Assembly (NCBI RefSeq): GCF_042687825.1 | Contig: NZ_JBHUQE010000009.1 | Coordinates: 1 to 64,000 of the forward strand | Reading direction: 5' to 3' | DNA length: 64,000 bases | Origin: Sedimentitalea sp042687825 | GTDB taxonomy: Bacteria; Pseudomonadota; Alphaproteobacteria; Rhodobacterales; Rhodobacteraceae | Shown here: in pieces, positions 60,165-64,000 of the stretch | How the letters are laid out: each line of letters opens with the position of its first letter | How positions within the stretch are numbered: the stretch's first letter is position 1 | Made by a program: the position numbers and the translations under genes | The notes under the pieces: generated by a model | What the model was told of the DNA's origin: nothing | The model's database searches: none | What the model saw: only the letters and a program-made list of their open reading frames with translations

Positions 60165-61196
60165 CTAGTTCTGATAGTATTCGCGATACCAGAGCACGAA
60201 TTCCCGCAGCCCGTCGCGCAGGTCGGTCCGAGGCGCATAGCCCGTCAACTGGCGCAGCAGATCGGCATTGGCCCAGGTCGCGGGCACGTCGCCTTTTTGC
60301 ATGCTCATATAGTTGCGCTGGGCCTTCAGGTTCAGGCTGTCTTCGATAGCTTCGATAAAGTCCAGCAGGCGCACCTTGTCGGAATTGCCGATATTGACGA
60401 TGCGAAACGGCGCCACCGGCGACAGGCTGTCGCCCTCGGCGATATCGGCGGCGCTGTCCGGGCGTTCGGGCACCACGTCGATCAGCAGGCGGATGCCGCG
60501 CACCAGATCGCCGACATAGGTGAAATCGCGATACATGTCGCCGTGGTTGTAGACGTCGATGGGCTCGCCGTTCAGGATCGCCTTGGTGAATTTGAAATAG
60601 GCCAGATCGGGACGCCCCCAGGGGCCATAGACGGTGAAAAAGCGGAACATGGTGGTCGGCAGGTTCCACAGATGGGCATAGGCATGGCCCATGCTTTCAT
60701 TGGCCTTCTTGGTGGCGGCATAGATGGTCAGTTGGCCATCTGCCTTGTCCGTCTCGGCAAAGGGCATGTCCGCGTTGGCGCCATAGATCGACGAGGTCGA
60801 GGCCATCAGCAGGTGGCGGACCTGCAATTGCCGCGCCACTTCCATGATGTTGAAGGTGCCGATCACGTTGCTGTCCAGATACGAGCGCGGATTTTCCAGC
60901 GAATACCGAACACCGGCCTGACCGGCCAGGTGTACGATCACATCGGGCTGAAAGCTCCCGGCGACATGCTGCACGGCTTCGTTGTCTTCCAGCATCGCCT
61001 CGGTGGCGGTAAAGCCCGGCGTCTGCAGCAGCAACTGATGGCGCCGGCGCTTGAGGGTGACATCGTAATAATCCGTCATCCCGTCAAAACCATGCACCAC
61101 ATAACCCTCGTCCAGCAGCAGTCGGGCGAGGTGAAAGCCGATAAAGCCGGCGGTGCCGGTGATCAGGACCTTGGCCCCGGGTTGCGTCCTGTCCAT
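60165..61196 (-). CDS. UDP-sugar epimerase (UDP-glucuronate 4-epimerase-like)
   Basis: 343 aa NAD-dependent extended SDR. GAKVLITGTAGFIGFHLARLLLDEGYVVHGFDGMTDYYDVTLKRRR (nucleotide-binding GTAGFIG), VHLAGQAGVRYSLENPRSYLDSNVIGTFNIMEVAR, ASTSSIYGANADMPFAE, and the YAATKKANE active site. DYYDVTLKRRR and PWGRPDLAYFKFTKAI match the WbpP/LspL group that makes UDP-galacturonate for surface polysaccharides. ATG at 61196. An inverted repeat lies upstream (61239-61259). Confidence 0.9.
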   Translation of the reverse strand: MDRTQPGAKVLITGTAGFIGFHLARLLLDEGYVVHGFDGMTDYYDVTLKRRRHQLLLQTPGFTATEAMLEDNEAVQHVAGSFQPDVIVHLAGQAGVRYSLENPRSYLDSNVIGTFNIMEVARQLQVRHLLMASTSSIYGANADMPFAETDKADGQLTIYAATKKANESMGHAYAHLWNLPTTMFRFFTVYGPWGRPDLAYFKFTKAILNGEPIDVYNHGDMYRDFTYVGDLVRGIRLLIDVVPERPDSAADIAEGDSLSPVAPFRIVNIGNSDKVRLLDFIEAIEDSLNLKAQRNYMSMQKGDVPATWANADLLRQLTGYAPRTDLRDGLREFVLWYREYYQN

Positions 61197-61238
61197 CTTG
61201 AGATTGCCTTTGTGCGAAAACAGCGGTCAGCCTGACCC

Positions 61239-61259
61239 GGTTGTCGTAAAAAAACAACC
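61239..61259 (-). promoter_or_regulatory. Inverted repeat upstream of the epimerase gene
   Basis: GGTTGT-N9-ACAACC with an A/T-rich centre, 43 bases before the ATG at 61196. Could be an operator or a leader hairpin. The downstream OmpA-like gene ends 151 bases away. Confidence 0.35.
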
Positions 61260-61410
61260 ACTGATTGCATTGTTGTGGGAATTAGCAGCCTAAGCCGGGG
61301 ACCCGGCCCGCGCCGGGTCGCGCTGTGGCAAGGACCAGAGCGGGGCCAAAGCGGGCCGGTGTGAGGACCGGGCGGGCAGGGCGCCGAACGCCCCGCCCGC
61401 GCCCAGTCAA

Positions 61411-62487
61411 TCAGTTGATCACCGAGAACTCGATGCGGCGGTTGCGCGCCTTGTTCTGAGCGGTACTGTTATCCACCAGCGGGCGGGCCTCGCCATAGCC
61501 GACGGTGACCATTCGCGCCGAGGAAATCCCCTTGGATTGCAGATACGAGGCCACAGAGGCGGCGCGGCGTTCGCTGAGACGTTTATTCGCCACGTCGCTG
61601 CCGTCGGAATCCGTATGGCCGCCAATCTCGATATTCAGGTCGGGGCAGCGGTTGACGATGTCATAGAGGTTGTCCAGCAGCGGCCGGCTCTTGGCATCCA
61701 GACGGGCGCTGCCGGCAGAGAAATAGATGTTGCCGGTGCGTGACAGGATCTCGAACCGGCCGACGCAGGCTTCGCGATCCAGGTTGCCCTTGGTTTCCAG
61801 CGCGGCCGAGCCGGGCGCGACCACATTGGTCAGCATTGTTGCATCCGGCGGAGTGCCCGGGCTGGACCGGTCAAAGACGAAATCGAAACTGACCACACCC
61901 AGCGGCGCGATGTCCACATTCGCCGCCTCTTGCAGCTTGGTGCGCCCGTCCTCGAGATTGTGCTCGGCCAGGGTGACCGCGATCGGCGTGGTCGCCGAGA
62001 TCGTCACCCGGTCGTTGCTGATCAGGGTGATGGCGACTTCGGCGGTCTTGGTGATTGACACGCCATGCAACACTAGCGTGTATTCCACATTCACCATCTT
62101 GCGGCGGGTCACGTGCAGGTCGGTCAGTTGCGCCGGGTCCAGCTGGACGGTGATCGTGGCCTCGGGATGCAGGAAGGTTTCAAAGAACAGGAACCGCATC
62201 CGCACGTTGCGCAGATCGACCTTGGTGTCGACCGAATCCATCAGGACGCGAATCTGCGCCTTGCCGTCCGGGGTGATCAAACCGCTGATCGTCGCGAATT
62301 TGTTGGTCTCGGCGACGTTGCCTTTCTTGATCGACATGAACCGCAATTCCGACGCCTCGGAATCCAGAACCCAGCCGTTTTCGAACGGGTCTGCACTCTG
62401 GGCCAGGGCAACGGAAACGGCGGCCAGCAGGATCCAGAATCCCAGGAAAGCCGGAAAAAGCGCACGGCGCGCATATTGCAGCATCAT
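61411..62487 (-). CDS. YceI-like / OmpA-domain fusion protein
   Basis: 358 aa. Signal peptide (ALFPAFLGFWILLAAVSVALA, about residues 9-29), then a YceI-like lipid-binding beta-barrel (about 31-210: WVLDSEASELRFMSIKKGNVAETNKFATISGLITPDGKAQIRVLMDSVDTKVDLRNVRMRFLFFETFLHPEATI), a linker, and a C-terminal OmpA/MotB peptidoglycan-binding domain (about 250-358: FSAGSARLDAKSRPLLDNLYDIV, IGGHTDSDGSDVANKRLSERRAASVASYL, GYGEARPLVDN). The ATG at 62487 has AAGGACTG upstream; the longer frame is rejected. Divergent from the caspase-like gene. Likely periplasmic or outer-membrane anchored. Confidence 0.85.
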   Translation of the reverse strand: MMLQYARRALFPAFLGFWILLAAVSVALAQSADPFENGWVLDSEASELRFMSIKKGNVAETNKFATISGLITPDGKAQIRVLMDSVDTKVDLRNVRMRFLFFETFLHPEATITVQLDPAQLTDLHVTRRKMVNVEYTLVLHGVSITKTAEVAITLISNDRVTISATTPIAVTLAEHNLEDGRTKLQEAANVDIAPLGVVSFDFVFDRSSPGTPPDATMLTNVVAPGSAALETKGNLDREACVGRFEILSRTGNIYFSAGSARLDAKSRPLLDNLYDIVNRCPDLNIEIGGHTDSDGSDVANKRLSERRAASVASYLQSKGISSARMVTVGYGEARPLVDNSTAQNKARNRRIEFSVIN

Positions 62488-62715
62488 GTCAGTCCTTATT
62501 TTGGTCGGCAAAAACGATTTGTACACAGTTGGATGGCACCATCCCAGAACTGTAACAGGAAACTTGCACCCTTGAAGAAGAAAAGCGATAGTTGCATTGA
62601 AAATGCGCCATACATGCTGCACTCACGGAACATGTGACACCGCGCGATCGCTTGGCAATGCCCCGGTACGCCGACATGGCGCCGGTACGCAGGAACAGAA
62701 ATACAGGAACAGCCC

Positions 62716-64000
62716 GTGCGCATTGCAATAAGATTCTGCTGCCTTCTGATGATGATTGCGGCCACATCGGTCTCCGCCGGAGATCGGCTGGCGCTGGTGG
62801 TCGGCAACTCGGCCTATGGCACCGTCTCGCCGTTGGACAATCCGACACAGGATGCACAGTTGATCGCCGAGACGCTGGAGAAACTGGATTTCAAGGTCAC
62901 CCTGCTGCTGGACGGCTCGCAGATCGACATGAAACGCGGCATCTCGCAATTCGGCCGCGACCTGCGCAAGGCCGGGCCGGACGCGACCGGCCTGTTCTAC
63001 TATGCCGGGCATGGTGTGCAGTCTTTCGGAACCAACTATCTGCTGCCGGTTGACGTGGCGCTGAACGACGCTGCCGATCTGGACCTGGTCGCGGTCGAGG
63101 CGCAATCGGTGCTGCGACAGATGTTTTCGGCGCGCAACAAGACAAATATCGTCATCCTGGATGCCTGCCGGAACAACCCGTTCACCGACATTCACGGCTT
63201 TAACGATAATGGCCTGGCGGAAATGCAGGCGCCGACCGGTACCTTTTTGGCCTATGCGACGGCACCTGGCGGCGTGGCGCTGGACGGGCTGGGCAGCAAC
63301 AGCCCCTTTACCCAGGCGATGGCGGCCACCATGTCGACACCGGGTCTGCGGATCGAGCAGGTGTTGAAGAAGGTGCGCGTCGAGGTGATCAGACAAACCA
63401 ACGGCAAGCAGACGCCCTGGGATTCCTCGTCGCTGACCAGCGATTTCGTCTTTGCCGAAGAAGAGCCGATGAGTGCCGAGGAATTGCAGGAGCTGCAATT
63501 GTGGAATTCGGTCCAGGCCTCGGGCGATCCGGTGCAGATCATGTTGTTTCTGCGCAGCTATGGCGCGGGCCAGTATGCCGAGGATGCGCGCAAGCTGCTG
63601 TCGGTGTTGATGGCCAAGGAACTGTCCGACCCGGCGCCGCCGAAACCCGCCCCAGTGGCCAAGGGCCCGTCACAGCGCGAACAAAGCTTGTTCGAAACGG
63701 CACAGGCCGAGGCCAGCATCGGCGGCTATGAATCCTATCTGCAGGCCTTTCCCGACGGGGTCTTCGCCGAATTCGCCACGCAGGAACTGGCCGCTTTGCG
63801 CAAGAAATCCGGCCATGATCCGATCGGCGAGGGCGTCAGCGCCGCCCCGGCGAAACCGGCGCCGGAACCGGCCCGCCGCCCGGCCTCGACGGATATCACC
63901 TTCAAGTCGCCGCTGGAGTCGGAACTGCCGGCCGTGTCCGGCCGCTCGATCGCCGATCTGATCGCCAGTTCGCCGCTTTATCCACCGGTCGAAGGGCTGC
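62716..64000 (+). CDS. Secreted caspase-like (C14) protein, partial
   Basis: At least 428 codons, running off the window. Start GTG at 62716 with AGGAAC upstream; signal peptide VRIAIRFCCLLMMIAATSVSAG. Caspase p20-like core: LALVVGNSAYGTVSPLDNPTQDAQLIAETLEKLDFKVTLLLD, catalytic His99 in YYAGHGVQ and Cys151 in ILDACRNNPF, then a proline/alanine-rich linker with PKPAP, PAKPAP and a repeat-like segment (AEASIGGYESYLQAFPDGVFAEFATQELAAL, reminiscent of SEL1/TPR-like repeats seen after bacterial caspases). Divergent from the YceI-OmpA gene. Confidence 0.85.
   Translation, partial: MRIAIRFCCLLMMIAATSVSAGDRLALVVGNSAYGTVSPLDNPTQDAQLIAETLEKLDFKVTLLLDGSQIDMKRGISQFGRDLRKAGPDATGLFYYAGHGVQSFGTNYLLPVDVALNDAADLDLVAVEAQSVLRQMFSARNKTNIVILDACRNNPFTDIHGFNDNGLAEMQAPTGTFLAYATAPGGVALDGLGSNSPFTQAMAATMSTPGLRIEQVLKKVRVEVIRQTNGKQTPWDSSSLTSDFVFAEEEPMSAEELQELQLWNSVQASGDPVQIMLFLRSYGAGQYAEDARKLLSVLMAKELSDPAPPKPAPVAKGPSQREQSLFETAQAEASIGGYESYLQAFPDGVFAEFATQELAALRKKSGHDPIGEGVSAAPAKPAPEPARRPASTDITFKSPLESELPAVSGRSIADLIASSPLYPPVEGL

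Noticed and set aside
62489..62857. Minus-strand frame in the OmpA/caspase intergenic region
   Set aside because: Overlaps the promoter region and the caspase signal peptide; translation has no protein-like features.

Overview
This is a high-GC chromosomal segment of an alphaproteobacterium, most likely a Rhodobacteraceae (Roseobacter/Rhodobacter group) member. That rests on three things: the gene repertoire (RpoH with a neighbouring ChaN-type gene, mreB-mreC-mreD-mrdA-rodA, glnD-murJ, an Rrf2 regulator with RirA-type cysteine spacing), the operon order, and a recognisable Rhodobacteraceae intergenic element before dut. No rRNA, tRNA, IS element, prophage or CRISPR array was seen.

Region 1 (1-12.1 kb): the S10/spc ribosomal protein cluster. 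It starts right after the 3' end of tuf and runs rpsJ-rplC-rplD-rplW, rplB-rpsS-rplV-rpsC-rplP, then rpmC through rpmD. Unlike the compact textbook operon it is cut into three blocks by terminators and by non-ribosomal genes: a phasin-like gene on the opposite strand, a secreted monooxygenase-like protein with a TIGR02466 oxygenase-like protein, and an AT-rich zinc-ribbon gene. The second and third blocks each have their own -35/-10 promoter, and the two promoters resemble each other. The cluster stops with a terminator after rpmD; rplO and secY do not follow in this window.

Region 2 (12.1-27.6 kb): housekeeping genes mostly on the minus strand: a secreted esterase, a VOC dioxygenase, trpS, a rhomboid-fold protein that seems to lack its catalytic residues, murJ, glnD, a LpoA-like lipoprotein, then rsmI-yraN-gshB on the plus strand, comM, a GST, and a cobC-like/cobU pair.

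Region 3 (27.6-34.8 kb, plus strand): a heat-shock-type sigma factor gene (probably RpoHII) behind a putative ECF sigma-E promoter, followed by chaN, coaBC, dut, a membrane-anchored E1-like enzyme, an M3 oligopeptidase and a GNAT acetyltransferase.

Region 4 (34.8-48.1 kb, mainly minus strand): the cell-shape operon mreB-mreC-mreD-mrdA-rodA with ghrA downstream, a PA14-like secreted protein, an ABC-type solute receptor with a palindromic operator-like site, a small Cas2/VapD-fold protein, leuA preceded by an apparently leaderless leucine-rich leader peptide (attenuator candidate), an SDR, and an 18-19 repeat MORN protein.

Region 5 (48.2-64 kb): nadE, gltX, a gamma-glutamylcyclotransferase divergent from an Rrf2 Fe-S regulator with a perfect FNR box between them, a YbbA/YbbP-type ABC exporter with a divergent TesA-like esterase, DUF4329 and L,D-transpeptidase genes, cspA, a UDP-sugar epimerase, and a divergent pair encoding a YceI-OmpA fusion and a secreted caspase-like protein that runs off the end.

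The strongest candidates for something undescribed are the leuA leader, the FNR box before the RirA-like regulator, the pseudo-rhomboid, and the caspase / YceI-OmpA pair. All calls are from reading the sequence; no database search was possible.
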